A stretch of DNA of 64,000 nt from Natranaerobius thermophilus JW/NM-WN-LF (GCF_000020005.1 NC_010718.1:2128001-2192000), one strand, 5' to 3'; shown: positions 55,288 to 64,000, counted from the first letter of the stretch. Program-made: numbers and translations. The notes: generated from the sequence alone by a model not told the origin.

Positions 55288-55959
55288 TTATTTTCTGTTA
55301 TCATCATTCTGTAATTTATTATCTTCTCGCTTTTCCTCTACTGGTTCATCAGGGATCTCATCTTTAATTTCTTCCACCTCTTCTTCATTAACTCCAGGCA
55401 AGTTTTCTTCATGTAGGTGTTCGACCTGCTCACCTCGTTTTTTAGCGTATTTTTTCAAGCTTGAAACCCAGAAACCACCATGAAAATGTTGCGGCTCATA
55501 ACTTATTATAAAAGCACTGGGATCCATGGCAATAACATAATTGTATAGATCCTTCTGATCTTTGCGTGATGTTAGAATTTCCATCACCTGTCGTTCGCCT
55601 TCCATTCCTTTACCGACCCATGAAGTAACTCCAAATCCTTTTTCACGCAGTAAATCAGCAAAGGGGTATTTGACTTGCTTACTGATGACCTTCACAGTTA
55701 CGTAACCAAGAGCAAGTTTTTCTTCTATCTTAGTTCCGACTAACACCCCTAAGGCAAAACCAACGGCATAGGCAATTAAATTTTGAATTTGATCTAAATT
55801 TTCAAGGACTAATCCTAATCCAAGTATATAAACAAATACTTCCACTGAACTTAGCAATGCTGCTAGATATCGCTGTCCTTTCAAAGTGAATAACATCCGA
55901 ATAGTTAAAAAGGATACGTAAACTATATTTATTATTAATATAATTATAATCATGGTCAT
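55288..55959 (-). CDS. DUF2179/UPF0316-type membrane protein
   Basis: About 223 residues from ATG 55959, chosen because GGAAGGTGAT lies just upstream. Three membrane helices (IIIILIINIVYVSFLTIRM, YLAALLSSVEVFVYILGLGLVL, LIAYAVGFALGVLVGTKI) precede a DUF2179-like domain (YVTVKVISKQVKYPFADLLREKGFGVTSWVGKGMEGERQVMEILTSRK) also found in YitT-like proteins. A very acidic tail of about 45 residues ends the protein. Function unknown; possibly nucleotide-responsive. Confidence 0.8.
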   Translation of the reverse strand: MTMIIIILIINIVYVSFLTIRMLFTLKGQRYLAALLSSVEVFVYILGLGLVLENLDQIQNLIAYAVGFALGVLVGTKIEEKLALGYVTVKVISKQVKYPFADLLREKGFGVTSWVGKGMEGERQVMEILTSRKDQKDLYNYVIAMDPSAFIISYEPQHFHGGFWVSSLKKYAKKRGEQVEHLHEENLPGVNEEEVEEIKDEIPDEPVEEKREDNKLQNDDNRK

Positions 55960-55986
55960 ATTATCACCTTCCAAACAAATTAATAA

Positions 55987-57018
55987 TTAAAACTCTTTTA
56001 ATCCAGTACCAGTTAATGGCACCAATACATCTTGCATATCAGTTTTTAAAGTGCCAGTACTTTCAAAAGATGAAGTTGCATCAAATAACTTTATAGCACC
56101 AGCCACTGCAACGGCAGCTGTTGTTTCAACAAAAATACCCTTATTCCAGAGAGCTTGTCTAGAGGATTTTATCTCATCTTCAGATACAGTGAGTACTTGC
56201 CCCCTACTATCTGAAATAGCCTTAAGCATCTCCAGTTTTCTTGGTGGGTTTTTAGCCGCAATTCCCTTGGCTATAGTGTCACCTGTCGGATTCGAACTAG
56301 CTGAAACAGTTGTATCATCGCTTTCTTGAGTTAATGGGGCACAACGTTCACTTTGTACAGCAATAATTTTAGGAAGATTCCCTAATTCATAAAATCCTTT
56401 ATATACACCAAGCAATAAAGTACCATTTCCTGCAGGAATCACCATTGTTTTTGGTATACCTATTTGCTGATAAATTTCATGGGCTATTGTTTTAGTCCCT
56501 TCAAAAAATAAAGGATTATATATATGCGATGCATAATAATTGTTTTTACATGCTTTTTTTACTGCCCTTGACGTATCATCTCTATCCCCAGGTACTTTAA
56601 CTACCTCAGCACCATAGGCCTGAATTTGCTTTAATTTGCTGCCCGAAGCAGACTCAGGAACATAAATTTGGCAATCAATCCCGGCAGCAGCACAGTAAGC
56701 CGCAATAGCAGCTCCCGCATTACCTGACGAGTCTTCTACTACTTCCTCTATACCCAACTTTTTCAATGCACTTATAAGTACCTTAGCCCCTCGATCTTTA
56801 AATGAACCAGTAGGCATTAAGTGATCAAGTTTTAGTTTCAAGGGATAATTATTAAAAGACTTAGTTATTATGGGAGTTACTGGTTCCCCCAGAGAAACCA
56901 TTTCTTTCATTTCACCAATAAAAGTCCCTTGAAAGTCAAACAAACCCCCACAAGAACAAGTGTAATTTAAACTAGTTATTTCATACATTTTACCGCAATT
57001 TTGACAAAGAAAATTCAT
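55987..57018 (-). CDS. thrC: Threonine synthase
   Basis: 343 residues. An N-terminal zinc-ribbon-like CQNC...CSC (Cys5, 8, 21, 23) is followed by the PLP domain. The PLP lysine is Lys74 in PTGSFKDRGA, and EDSSGNAGAAIAAYCAAAGID forms the phosphate loop. It converts O-phosphohomoserine to threonine. Length is near the ThrC type of about 350 residues. It lies directly downstream of the group II intron. A related threonine dehydratase-like function is less likely because of the zinc-ribbon end. Confidence 0.85.
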   Translation of the reverse strand: MNFLCQNCGKMYEITSLNYTCSCGGLFDFQGTFIGEMKEMVSLGEPVTPIITKSFNNYPLKLKLDHLMPTGSFKDRGAKVLISALKKLGIEEVVEDSSGNAGAAIAAYCAAAGIDCQIYVPESASGSKLKQIQAYGAEVVKVPGDRDDTSRAVKKACKNNYYASHIYNPLFFEGTKTIAHEIYQQIGIPKTMVIPAGNGTLLLGVYKGFYELGNLPKIIAVQSERCAPLTQESDDTTVSASSNPTGDTIAKGIAAKNPPRKLEMLKAISDSRGQVLTVSEDEIKSSRQALWNKGIFVETTAAVAVAGAIKLFDATSSFESTGTLKTDMQDVLVPLTGTGLKEF

Positions 57019-57115
57019 AGCTATTCTCCCCTTAGCAAAGTTTATGATAATACATAATTCAAAAGTTCGTTAATTTAAATTCTTTCTCTATCCACTATAA
57101 TTTAAAAACAACAAA

Positions 57116-59030
57116 ATCGAGTAGGAGGTAGATAATTATTTTATCTACCGACCTCTCACACCACCGAGCAAACCGTTCGGTACACGGCGGTTCCTAGTTT
57201 ACGCTTTAACTTGTCGATAATATTCCGAAAAGAATAGGAAACCAAATCCTTTGATTACATCATTTCCAAGGGATTTGGATAAGACGGGGCTATTGGAAAT
57301 TCTCCAGTAGCCCTTTCTTGTGTTTGCATATTCCCATGCTTTGTATTTATTGGCTCCAAAGAACTTGAGCATTTTAAATTTTGTTCTCACTTTCTTCCAT
57401 TGTTTCCAGTAAATCATGCGAATACGCCTTCTCATCCAACTGTCAGTATTTATTAACAGATTCTTCATATCAGCTGGTTTAAAGTAGTTAACCCAACCCA
57501 TAATGTATCGGCTAAGTTTCTTTGCTCTGGCTTCGTTGCTTATTCCATAACTTCTAGATGTGAGTTCTTTTATTCTCGTTCTCATCTTTGTAACTGATTT
57601 AAGATGAACTCTTAATCTGGCTTTTCCTTTATGTCTGTAAAAGCCAAACCCAAGAAATCTTACCTTTCCTACATAGGCAACTACAGTTTTATCTTTATTT
57701 ACTTTGAGAAATAGTTTATTTTCGATGAAGGGTAGTATGTTCTTCAAGGTGCGTCCGGCACTTCTTCTGCTTTTACAAAAGATTAGCAGGTCGTCCGCAT
57801 AGCGGACGAATTCGTGCCCCCTTTTCTCAAGTTCTTTATCCAATTCGTGGAGCATTATGTTACTGAGGATAGGGCTAAGAGGCCCGCCCTGGGGCACGCC
57901 AACTTCTGTATCCTTATAGGTGTGTTTGATCATTACTCCTGCTCTTAGATATTTGTTGATAAGAGATATTACTCGACCGTCTTTTATTGTCTTAGATAGC
58001 ACTTCTATCAATTTGCTCTGGTTTACTGTGTCAAAGTATTTCTCCAAGTCCATATCTACTACATATTTGTATCCTTCATTTATGTTTTGTTGACTTTTCT
58101 TAATTGCATCATGAGTACTGCGTCCAGGGCGAAAACCATAGCTGTTATCTGAGAATTGCTCCTCATATATTGGAGATAGTACTTGGGCTATTGCTTGTTG
58201 GATTACCCTGTCTACCACTGTAGGTATGCCTAATTTTCTTTTCTTCCCATCTTCTTTAGGTATCTCTACCCTTCTGACGGGATTAGGGCGGTATTTACCG
58301 TCCAGGACTCTTTGCCTGAGGTGGTCCCCGTTTTCTTTGAGATATTGTAGAAGTTCATCTACTCCCATCCCATCAATCCCGTGAGAGCCTTTGTTGGATT
58401 TTATTTTCTTGAATGCTTTATTCATGTTGTCTCTATCCAAAATTTCCTCTAGCAAATTCCCCTTCGACAAGTTTGCATTGGAGATGTTGTTTTCAGTTAT
58501 CCTTAAAGAACTGTGCACTCCCGCATATCCTTCGTGTTCCGCACTATTCTTCTGCGGTGAGCCTTCTTTGCAGCTTTCGCCTGTCAGAAGTTGGCGGCAC
58601 TTCATTCCTTTATTGGTAACAGTCATTTACTGATCTCCTCCTAGGTTCATCCCTTCCTTAATGATGTCGACCTCATCAAGTACTATGGAATCTGCTGACT
58701 TCTCATGACAAATCTTATTTCAACCGTGGTTCGAAGTTCATCTTGCCACGTCCATGAGACCTCCCACGGTAAGACGATTAACTTTCATTCCATGTACCCA
58801 CATCATTTACACTGGTATGTCCGTGTAGTTGATTGGACTTCGTTTTGTATTGCAAACTCATCCCATACCTTATGCCTGATGATGTTCGTGTGCCTTGGGT
58901 CGGAATTTTGCCTTAAGCTTCCTTCAGATCCCACCTCACGATGGGCACCCTTGCTCTTGGCTAATGGTTGGTAACTACAAACCCCCATAGTGGACTTACA
59001 CCACCTAGCTAATCGTCATGCATGGCGCAC
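57116..59030 (-). mobile_element. Group II intron, class C-like, apparently intact
   Basis: The 5' end is GTGCGCC at 59024-59030. The 3' end is CTCGAT, ending at 57116. Domain V is read as GAACCGCCGTGTACCGAACG with its partner GGTTTGCTCGGTGGTGT, and domain VI as GAGAGGTCGGTAG ... CTACCTCCTACTCGAT. The 1,915-base element encodes a 475-residue RT. It begins directly after the terminator TTTTATT of the DUF2062 gene, the known insertion habit of class C introns. The 5' RNA domains fill 58627-59023, with no gene there. Confidence 0.88.
57199..58626 (-). CDS. Group II intron reverse transcriptase/maturase
   Basis: 475 residues. RT domains include VEIPKEDGKKRKLGIPTVVDRVIQQAI, YGFRPGRSTHDAI, VVDMDLEKYFDTVN, the active site FVRYADDLLIF and VPQGGPLSPILSN. 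The maturase X domain and GIIM-type end (YWKQWKKVRTKFKML, NTRKGYWRISNSPVL) follow. No HNH endonuclease is present, as in class C (GsI-IIC-like) enzymes. The first ~55 residues are atypical; the true start may be nearer LLEEILDRDNMNKAF. It splices and mobilises the intron. Confidence 0.93.
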   Translation of the reverse strand: MTVTNKGMKCRQLLTGESCKEGSPQKNSAEHEGYAGVHSSLRITENNISNANLSKGNLLEEILDRDNMNKAFKKIKSNKGSHGIDGMGVDELLQYLKENGDHLRQRVLDGKYRPNPVRRVEIPKEDGKKRKLGIPTVVDRVIQQAIAQVLSPIYEEQFSDNSYGFRPGRSTHDAIKKSQQNINEGYKYVVDMDLEKYFDTVNQSKLIEVLSKTIKDGRVISLINKYLRAGVMIKHTYKDTEVGVPQGGPLSPILSNIMLHELDKELEKRGHEFVRYADDLLIFCKSRRSAGRTLKNILPFIENKLFLKVNKDKTVVAYVGKVRFLGFGFYRHKGKARLRVHLKSVTKMRTRIKELTSRSYGISNEARAKKLSRYIMGWVNYFKPADMKNLLINTDSWMRRRIRMIYWKQWKKVRTKFKMLKFFGANKYKAWEYANTRKGYWRISNSPVLSKSLGNDVIKGFGFLFFSEYYRQVKA

Positions 59031-59070
59031 AATAAAACCCCTGGTTACGACAATTTTCGTAAGCCAGGGG
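59031..59070 (-). terminator. Terminator of the DUF2062 gene, target site of the intron
   Basis: CCCCTGGTTACGA (59038-59050) pairs with TCGTAAGCCAGGGG (59057-59070) with one bulged G, followed on the minus strand by TTTTATT. The intron begins at the very next base. Confidence 0.85.
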
Positions 59071-59134
59071 AAATACCCTAAAAACCACAGTTAAGTCAAT
59101 GCAACAGGATTCAATATAACAGGATTTTAGCATA

Positions 59135-59644
59135 TTATGAAGAAAAATTATAATGACGTTCTCTATACCGACACAAAAACTTAGTAACTAAATATGCAAG
59201 TAAAAAAGCTATTACAGCGTTAAATATTGAACCTACTAAAAAGTCATACGTCACAGAAACCAATACATTTACTGCACTAGAGCTAAACCACTGGGCTAAA
59301 AATTGCCCGACATTGTGTAGCATTACAATGATTGGTGATAAAATTTCGAGTTCTTTACCACCCAGAAGTATTCTACCAGTTATATAATTCAATGCATAAA
59401 ATACCGGAATCAAAAATCCTGTCCCCAAATGAAATGCCACTGCGATTATTTCACTACCTTTTAATAATTTAGCAACAATAAAAGTTAAAATAGACCCCAA
59501 ACCTAAAACCGGAAGAAAATTCCAAAAAATTGCAATGGCAACAGCTAAAGCAATTTTACGAGGAGTTGTATTTATTTTAATTAATTCTTTTAAATTGGTG
59601 ATTTTATCTTTTAAATGTTGAGTTGGAAACCTCATTAACACCAC
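59135..59644 (-). CDS. DUF2062 membrane protein
   Basis: 169 residues. DUF2062 segments: NTTPRKIALAVAIAIFWNFLPVLGLGSIL, then FHLGTGFLIPVFYALNYITGRILLG and a C-terminal helix (VSVTYDFLVGSIFNAVIAFLLAYLVTKF). About three or four membrane helices. Family members are small inner-membrane proteins of unknown function. It is transcribed toward the intron, whose insertion after its terminator leaves the gene intact. Confidence 0.75.
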   Translation of the reverse strand: MVLMRFPTQHLKDKITNLKELIKINTTPRKIALAVAIAIFWNFLPVLGLGSILTFIVAKLLKGSEIIAVAFHLGTGFLIPVFYALNYITGRILLGGKELEILSPIIVMLHNVGQFLAQWFSSSAVNVLVSVTYDFLVGSIFNAVIAFLLAYLVTKFLCRYRERHYNFSS

Positions 59645-59896
59645 ATCCTAAAAGCTAATATAAATCTTTACTTTTCATAATGTGTCTATTATGATATAAC
59701 AAGAACTGCGATATAACCAGGGATTTTAAAATACGTTTACAAAAAGTTTACCTGAGTCAGGGCTGAGCTGCTGCAAAATTCTGTTACAATGTAAGCAACT
59801 ACTGTAGCTCCATTGTAAACAGGATAAACTATTGTGCAATTTTAGGTCAAATAATATCAAGTATATTAGAAATGAGAATAAGGGGGGGGGTTTTTT
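59645..59896. other. Intergenic region upstream of the class A PBP
   Basis: No gene. An inverted repeat TTACAATG (59784-59791) and CATTGTAA (59811-59818) could be an operator or hairpin. A G9 run followed by T6 (59882-59896) acts as SD for the downstream gene. A convincing promoter could not be placed. Confidence 0.5.
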
Positions 59897-62542
59897 ATCC
59901 CTGAAAACAAATCAGTAACTAACCAGCATAACAATAAAAATAAAGGTAAACAAAAAAAACGTAAACTAAAATTCAAACCGTCTGCGCTATTAAAGCTAAT
60001 CTTTGTATCTGTGCTTATAATTTTATTTTTAGGTGGCGGCACGGCCTTTGGTATGGTTGTAGCAGCTCTTCAAACAGTACCAGAATTTGAACCAGGTCAA
60101 CTAGAAGCTACAGTACCATCAAAAATAAAGGACCCCGACGGAAATGAAATTGTCCGTCTCGACAGAGAACACCAGCGAGAAGAAGTATCTTTAGACCAAG
60201 TACCAGATCATGTAATTGAAGCTTTCATAGCCATCGAAGATGCCAGGTTTGAGGAACACTTTGGTTTCGATGTTCGAGGCATCAGTCGAGCGGCAGTCAA
60301 TAATTTTCAAGAAACTGGTAATCCATTTAAAGGTAGCCAGGGTGGAAGTACTATAACACAGCAGTTGGTTAAAAATACTTTTTTATCACCAAAACGGTTA
60401 CTTGAAAGGAAAATACATGAGGCTTGGTTAGCTCTACACGTAGAGCGTACTTATACTAAAGAAGAGATAATGGAGTATTATTTAAACTATGCCACATACT
60501 TCCACCACAATATCTATGGGATACAAGCAGCTAGTAATTTTTATTTTGACAAAGATGTCAGCGATTTAGATGTTGAAGAAGGCGCGCTTCTAGCAGGAAT
60601 AATTCGTCATCCAAGTCGACTATCTCCACATAACAATCCGGATCATTCTAAACAAAGGCAGGAAACTGTACTTCATTCTATGAAAAGTCAAGACTTTATC
60701 TCAGAATCAGAATTCAACAAGGCTTTAAATAAAGAACTGGATGAAATATTAGCATCGAAACCTGAAAAACAATATCCCTACCCTCATTTTATTGATTATG
60801 TCATCAACGAAGAAGCTAAACCTATCTTAGAGGATAAAATTGGTTCTGTAGAAAGTTTACCAGATAATGTACAAAATGCAGAAGATCTACTATATCATCA
60901 CGGTTTAACAATACACACCACTATTGATAGAGAATTACAGAGTTATTCTGAAGATATAATGGATAATCCAGAGAATTATCCAGAAACTTGGGAAGATGAA
61001 ATGGGAGTATTGCAACCCCAAGGCGCTTTAGTAGTTTCAGATCCCAATACAGGTGAGGTCAGAGCTATGGTTGGCGGTCGAGATTATGGTACACACAATA
61101 TGGTGAATAGGGTTACAAGTACAAGATCACCAGGTTCAGCAATGAAACCGATTAATGTATATGCACCTGCTATAGAAGAAGGAAAGTTAACTCCTGGTAC
61201 TGTAATTGATGATGCTCCTTCCAGCTGGGAAGATGGAGGGGACTCTTACGAACCTGAAAACTTTACCAATACGTTTAGAGGATTGACAACAGTTCGAGAA
61301 GCTTTGGTAGATTCATTAAATATCCCTGCTGTTAGGGTCTACGATGACAGATTAGGCACAGAAATTGGCGCCGAATACGCCGAAAAATTTGGTGTAACCA
61401 CCTTTACTGAAGGAGATAGACATAACTTAGCAGCTTCTATTGGTGGATTAACAAAAGGGGTTAAACCCTTAGAGCTAACTGAAGCTTACGGAACTCTAGC
61501 TAATAACGGAATCAGAGTAGAAAACCATACAATTACAAAAATAGAAGATAGGTATGGCAATACCATCTATGAAAGAGAACCAGATTATGATGTAGTAATT
61601 TCTGAAGAAACATCCTGGCTGATTACAGATATTTTGCAAGATGTGGTTACAGAAGGAACTGCTGCTTCACTCAATTTAAACTTTCCGGCAGCTGCTAAAA
61701 CAGGAACATCTAATAACTTCAGAGATGCATGGTTAGTAGGTTACACACCTAATTTAGTTGCGAGTTTCTGGCTTGGCTATGATTATGATGATATTCAAGT
61801 TCAAAACAGGACACATTTTACTACTAATATAATTGAAAATGTCATGACACATGCCCTTAAGGATGAAAATCCTCCAGAATTTCAGAAACCAGATGGTATT
61901 GAAGGACCAATTGAAATAAGCGAGAAATCTGGCATGCGAGCTTCTGATAAAACACCTTCAGAATATACGACTTACGAGTTTTTCCCTGAAGATCAAATTC
62001 CGACTGGTGAATGTGATATATTTGTAGAAAAAAAAGTTTGCACTGCCCATAAATACAGTGATAATGAAGAAGGGGATAACTCAGCAAGCAATCAAGAACC
62101 AAAATTAGCCAGTGATAATTGTCCACCTGAGGCAACGGAGACTCGGGTTTTCCTTGATAGAGATGACCCTGGGTTCACTGATGATGGTAGAACAACATAT
62201 GATGCAAGTCTTATGCCTCCAGAAGAAGAATGTACTCTACATGAAAAAGGGGACTTTCCTGAAGATGAGCTTGAAGACGAAGACAATGGTCTCGATTTCT
62301 TCGATGACGACGATGATCATAAAGGAGAAGATTTAGAAGATATCCTTGAGGACGAAGACCAAGAAGATGAAGAAATTGATGATGAGGTTGAAGAAAGCCA
62401 TGGAGATGAAAGTAGCCAAGATCGAGATAATGGAACAGACCAAGATGAAGATGCATCTGAAGAAAAAGAAGAAGAGAACGAGGAAGAACTAGAAGACACC
62501 AACAACAATGATAATGCCAGTGATGATGAAAACACTAGTTAA
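59897..62542 (+). CDS. Class A penicillin-binding protein (PBP1A-like) with acidic tail
   Basis: About 881 residues if begun at ATC 59897. The frame is open from 59882, but the first ATG/GTG/TTG is GTG 60011, which would cut off the basic cytoplasmic stretch (KGKQKKRKLKFK) and part of the membrane helix. Glycosyltransferase domain: AFIAIEDARFEEHFGFDVRG and GGSTITQQLVKN. Transpeptidase domain: Ser in SPGSAMKP, DSLNIPAV and KTGTSNN. The final about 150 residues are a low-complexity D/E tail (DDEDQEDEEIDDEVEE...). It builds and crosslinks peptidoglycan. Confidence 0.88.
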   Translation: MPENKSVTNQHNNKNKGKQKKRKLKFKPSALLKLIFVSVLIILFLGGGTAFGMVVAALQTVPEFEPGQLEATVPSKIKDPDGNEIVRLDREHQREEVSLDQVPDHVIEAFIAIEDARFEEHFGFDVRGISRAAVNNFQETGNPFKGSQGGSTITQQLVKNTFLSPKRLLERKIHEAWLALHVERTYTKEEIMEYYLNYATYFHHNIYGIQAASNFYFDKDVSDLDVEEGALLAGIIRHPSRLSPHNNPDHSKQRQETVLHSMKSQDFISESEFNKALNKELDEILASKPEKQYPYPHFIDYVINEEAKPILEDKIGSVESLPDNVQNAEDLLYHHGLTIHTTIDRELQSYSEDIMDNPENYPETWEDEMGVLQPQGALVVSDPNTGEVRAMVGGRDYGTHNMVNRVTSTRSPGSAMKPINVYAPAIEEGKLTPGTVIDDAPSSWEDGGDSYEPENFTNTFRGLTTVREALVDSLNIPAVRVYDDRLGTEIGAEYAEKFGVTTFTEGDRHNLAASIGGLTKGVKPLELTEAYGTLANNGIRVENHTITKIEDRYGNTIYEREPDYDVVISEETSWLITDILQDVVTEGTAASLNLNFPAAAKTGTSNNFRDAWLVGYTPNLVASFWLGYDYDDIQVQNRTHFTTNIIENVMTHALKDENPPEFQKPDGIEGPIEISEKSGMRASDKTPSEYTTYEFFPEDQIPTGECDIFVEKKVCTAHKYSDNEEGDNSASNQEPKLASDNCPPEATETRVFLDRDDPGFTDDGRTTYDASLMPPEEECTLHEKGDFPEDELEDEDNGLDFFDDDDDHKGEDLEDILEDEDQEDEEIDDEVEESHGDESSQDRDNGTDQDEDASEEKEEENEEELEDTNNNDNASDDENTS

Positions 62543-62580
62543 GATAACTTAGTTAAAAAAGAAAATAAAAAATTAACCTA

Positions 62581-62622
62581 ATAAGAAGTGAGCTCTCCCT
62601 CAATTTGGAGAGCTCACTTTTT
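62581..62622 (+). terminator. Terminator after the class A PBP gene
   Basis: AAGTGAGCTCTCC (62586-62598) pairs with GGAGAGCTCACTT (62607-62619), followed by a T-run on the plus strand. Confidence 0.85.
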
Positions 62623-62659
62623 ATATTATCATGTTTACGTTATTGATACTGTGAATTGT

Positions 62660-62684
62660 TACAATTGAACTTTAACACAGTCTT
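62660..62684 (-). repeat. Dispersed repeat, copy after the PhzF gene
   Basis: TTGAACTTTAACACAGTC (62665-62682) aligns with the 3' half of the copy at 15285. It is 12 bases after the stop of the PhzF-family gene and is flanked by ACTGTG/CACAGT inverted repeats. Confidence 0.5.
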
Positions 62685-62695
62685 TTATTAAGAGT

Positions 62696-63556
62696 TTATT
62701 GGCACAATAAAGTGCCTTTAAACACAACAACCGCCTGACCACCGAGGATCACACGATCATTTTGCTCATCAACTTTTACTTTTATCTCTCCACCCCGATC
62801 TGAATCCTGATAAGCTATTAATTCATCTTTATGAAGACGATCTTTCCAATAAGGACCTAAATTGCAATGAGCTGATCCCGTCACCGGATCCTCAGCTACC
62901 CCTACTGCAGGTGCAAAAAATCTAGACACAAAGTCATAAGAAGGTAATGAGCTAGCACTAGTAACAATAACCCCCCGTTCTGTCAGTTCAGCTAATTTAT
63001 TATGGTCTGGAGCTATTTCGCCTAATTTCTCTTCAGATTCAACTTCCACTAAAAAGTCAAACTGATTTTTTCCTACAAACTTAATTGATGAATAACCAAT
63101 TCTCAATGCCCTAATCAGTTCATCATACTCCTCTAGAGCCACTTCCCGTTCAATGGGAAAATCTAATTCAATCATATTGTCTATTAAATTAGCCGTCAGC
63201 TTGCCACTATTTGTATTAAATGTAATTTCATTTTTTTCTGATTGTGATAAATAATTTTGAGAAAACAAAATTTTAGCTGCAGCTAGAGTAGCATGACCAC
63301 AGAGATCTACTTCAGTAGTGGGGGTGAACCATTTTAAATTAAAACTTTTATCATTAGAAGGCCATAAAAAAGCTGTTTCTGACAAATTCATTTCTTGAGC
63401 TACTTTTTGCATCCATCCCTCTTCCATCTTACTATCGGTAATACAAACAGCGGCGGGGTTGCCTGAAAAAGGCTTTTTAGTAAAAGCATCAACCTGAAAA
63501 ATATAAATATTAGACCCAGTCAAAACAAAACCCTCCTTTAATTTATTAGACTTCAC
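62696..63556 (-). CDS. PhzF-family isomerase/epimerase-like protein
   Basis: 286 residues. IFQVDAFTKKPFSGNPAAVCI near the start holds the family's N-terminal motif, with the catalytic Glu in MNLSETAFLWP; the C-terminal half has FVSRFFAPAVGVAEDPVTGSAHCNLGPYW. PhzF-like proteins are two-domain isomerases related to diaminopimelate epimerase; many have no known substrate. It overlaps the pcp gene by 11 bases, so they are one operon. A role in amino-acid metabolism is possible. Confidence 0.85.
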   Translation of the reverse strand: MKSNKLKEGFVLTGSNIYIFQVDAFTKKPFSGNPAAVCITDSKMEEGWMQKVAQEMNLSETAFLWPSNDKSFNLKWFTPTTEVDLCGHATLAAAKILFSQNYLSQSEKNEITFNTNSGKLTANLIDNMIELDFPIEREVALEEYDELIRALRIGYSSIKFVGKNQFDFLVEVESEEKLGEIAPDHNKLAELTERGVIVTSASSLPSYDFVSRFFAPAVGVAEDPVTGSAHCNLGPYWKDRLHKDELIAYQDSDRGGEIKVKVDEQNDRVILGGQAVVVFKGTLLCQ

Positions 63557-64000
63557 AAGTTACCTTGATAGCTCGGAGTAATCCTTTTACTATATCATCT
63601 AAAGCCATATAAGGTTTACCAGGTTTATTTAGTACCTGTTCTGGTAAAAAAGGCACATGAATAAATCCGCCTTTAATGGGTTTATTTCGCTGATGCAGAT
63701 GATAAAGCATACCATACATAACGTGATTACAAACAAAGGTACCGGCAGAGTTTGAAACCTCTGCCGGAATTTGTTCATAGTTCCTTATTTGATCTACTAT
63801 TTCTTTATAAGGTAGAGTTGAGAAAAAAGCTGTTGGTCCATGATCAAATATATAATTATCTTTGGGCTTGTTATTTTCATTATCAGGTATATTCGCATCA
63901 TTAACATTTATTGCAACACGTTCTACTGAAATTGCATGTCGACCTCCAGCTTGACCAGTCAATATTATTGCATCAGGGTCCTTGTCTTCAATTTGTGAAA
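63546..64000 (-). CDS. pcp: Pyrrolidone-carboxylate peptidase, C-terminal part cut by window edge
   Basis: The frame is open to the window end, reading DPDAIILTGQAGGRHAISVERVAIN, then NSAGTFVCNHVMYGMLY with the catalytic Cys and GGFIHVPFLPEQ with the catalytic His. The N-terminal part with the catalytic Glu lies outside. Pcp removes N-terminal pyroglutamate from peptides. The TTG at 63962 is inside the gene and is not the true start. Confidence 0.9.
   Translation of the reverse strand, partial: SQIEDKDPDAIILTGQAGGRHAISVERVAINVNDANIPDNENNKPKDNYIFDHGPTAFFSTLPYKEIVDQIRNYEQIPAEVSNSAGTFVCNHVMYGMLYHLHQRNKPIKGGFIHVPFLPEQVLNKPGKPYMALDDIVKGLLRAIKVTCEV

Noticed and set aside
58627-59023. Small open frames in the intron 5' region (for example around 58705-58988)
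   Set aside because: They lie in the structured intron RNA and have no start context or family.
62092-62535. Ser-rich antisense frames over the PBP tail
   Set aside because: They mirror the acidic GAA/GAT codons of the real gene.

Overview
This window looks like chromosome from a low-G+C anaerobic Firmicute (Clostridia) living at high salt. Evidence: sigma-54, CggR, WhiA and RapZ/GlmR of Gram-positive type; a tungsten/molybdenum aldehyde:ferredoxin oxidoreductase; a complete glycine-betaine ABC transporter plus a second solitary betaine/choline-type binding protein; and strongly acidic exported proteins. A haloalkaliphile such as Natranaerobius would fit, but this is inference from memory of the protein families; no search was run.

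Layout. 1-2.5 kb: cggR-pgk-tpiA (minus strand) with a CggR-operator-like site but no gapA. 2.6-12.7 kb: rpoN, then the conserved rapZ-glmR-whiA block with a tryptophanase gene inserted, a PHP phosphoesterase, and a ChlI/ChlD-like AAA + VWA pair. 12.9-18.9 kb: a second PHP enzyme, a D-2-hydroxyacid dehydrogenase, a PPC/DUF296 protein, an FMN alpha-hydroxyacid dehydrogenase, a HAD phosphatase, a monofunctional transglycosylase and a Crp/Fnr regulator. 18.9-26.0 kb: uvrB-uvrA-uvrC. 26.4-28.7 kb: a Q/N-rich protein with a coiled-coil neighbour, then a flavin reductase. 28.9-33.3 kb: an HTH-TPR regulator, two membrane proteins, a bifunctional-nuclease-type protein and a SurA-N lipoprotein.

33.5-36.7 kb is an opu glycine-betaine transporter. 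36.9-41.9 kb (plus strand) is a tyrosine T-box leader with specifier TAC controlling hisC-aroF-tyrA-aroA. 42.0-47.4 kb is the most interesting block: a GbsR-type regulator, a four-cluster ferredoxin, an aldehyde:ferredoxin oxidoreductase, a GbsB-like iron alcohol dehydrogenase and a betaine/choline-type binding protein. Together these suggest an anaerobic choline-to-glycine-betaine route in which a ferredoxin-linked AOR replaces the NAD-dependent GbsA. 47.5-49.7 kb holds a DUF5317 protein, an HD-GYP phosphodiesterase, a 28-residue hydrophobic peptide gene and a structured leader.

50-56 kb encodes envelope functions: a GH18-type hydrolase, an ECF sigma factor, a membrane-anchored HtrA-like protease, a LysM-polysaccharide deacetylase and a DUF2179 protein. 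57.1-59.0 kb is an apparently intact class C-like group II intron placed directly after a rho-independent terminator, between thrC and a DUF2062 gene. 59.9-64.0 kb holds a class A PBP with an acidic tail, a PhzF-family protein and a truncated pyrrolidone-carboxylate peptidase.

No tRNA, rRNA or CRISPR array was seen. A short dispersed repeat (core AAAGTTGAATGTTGATA) occurs about five times.
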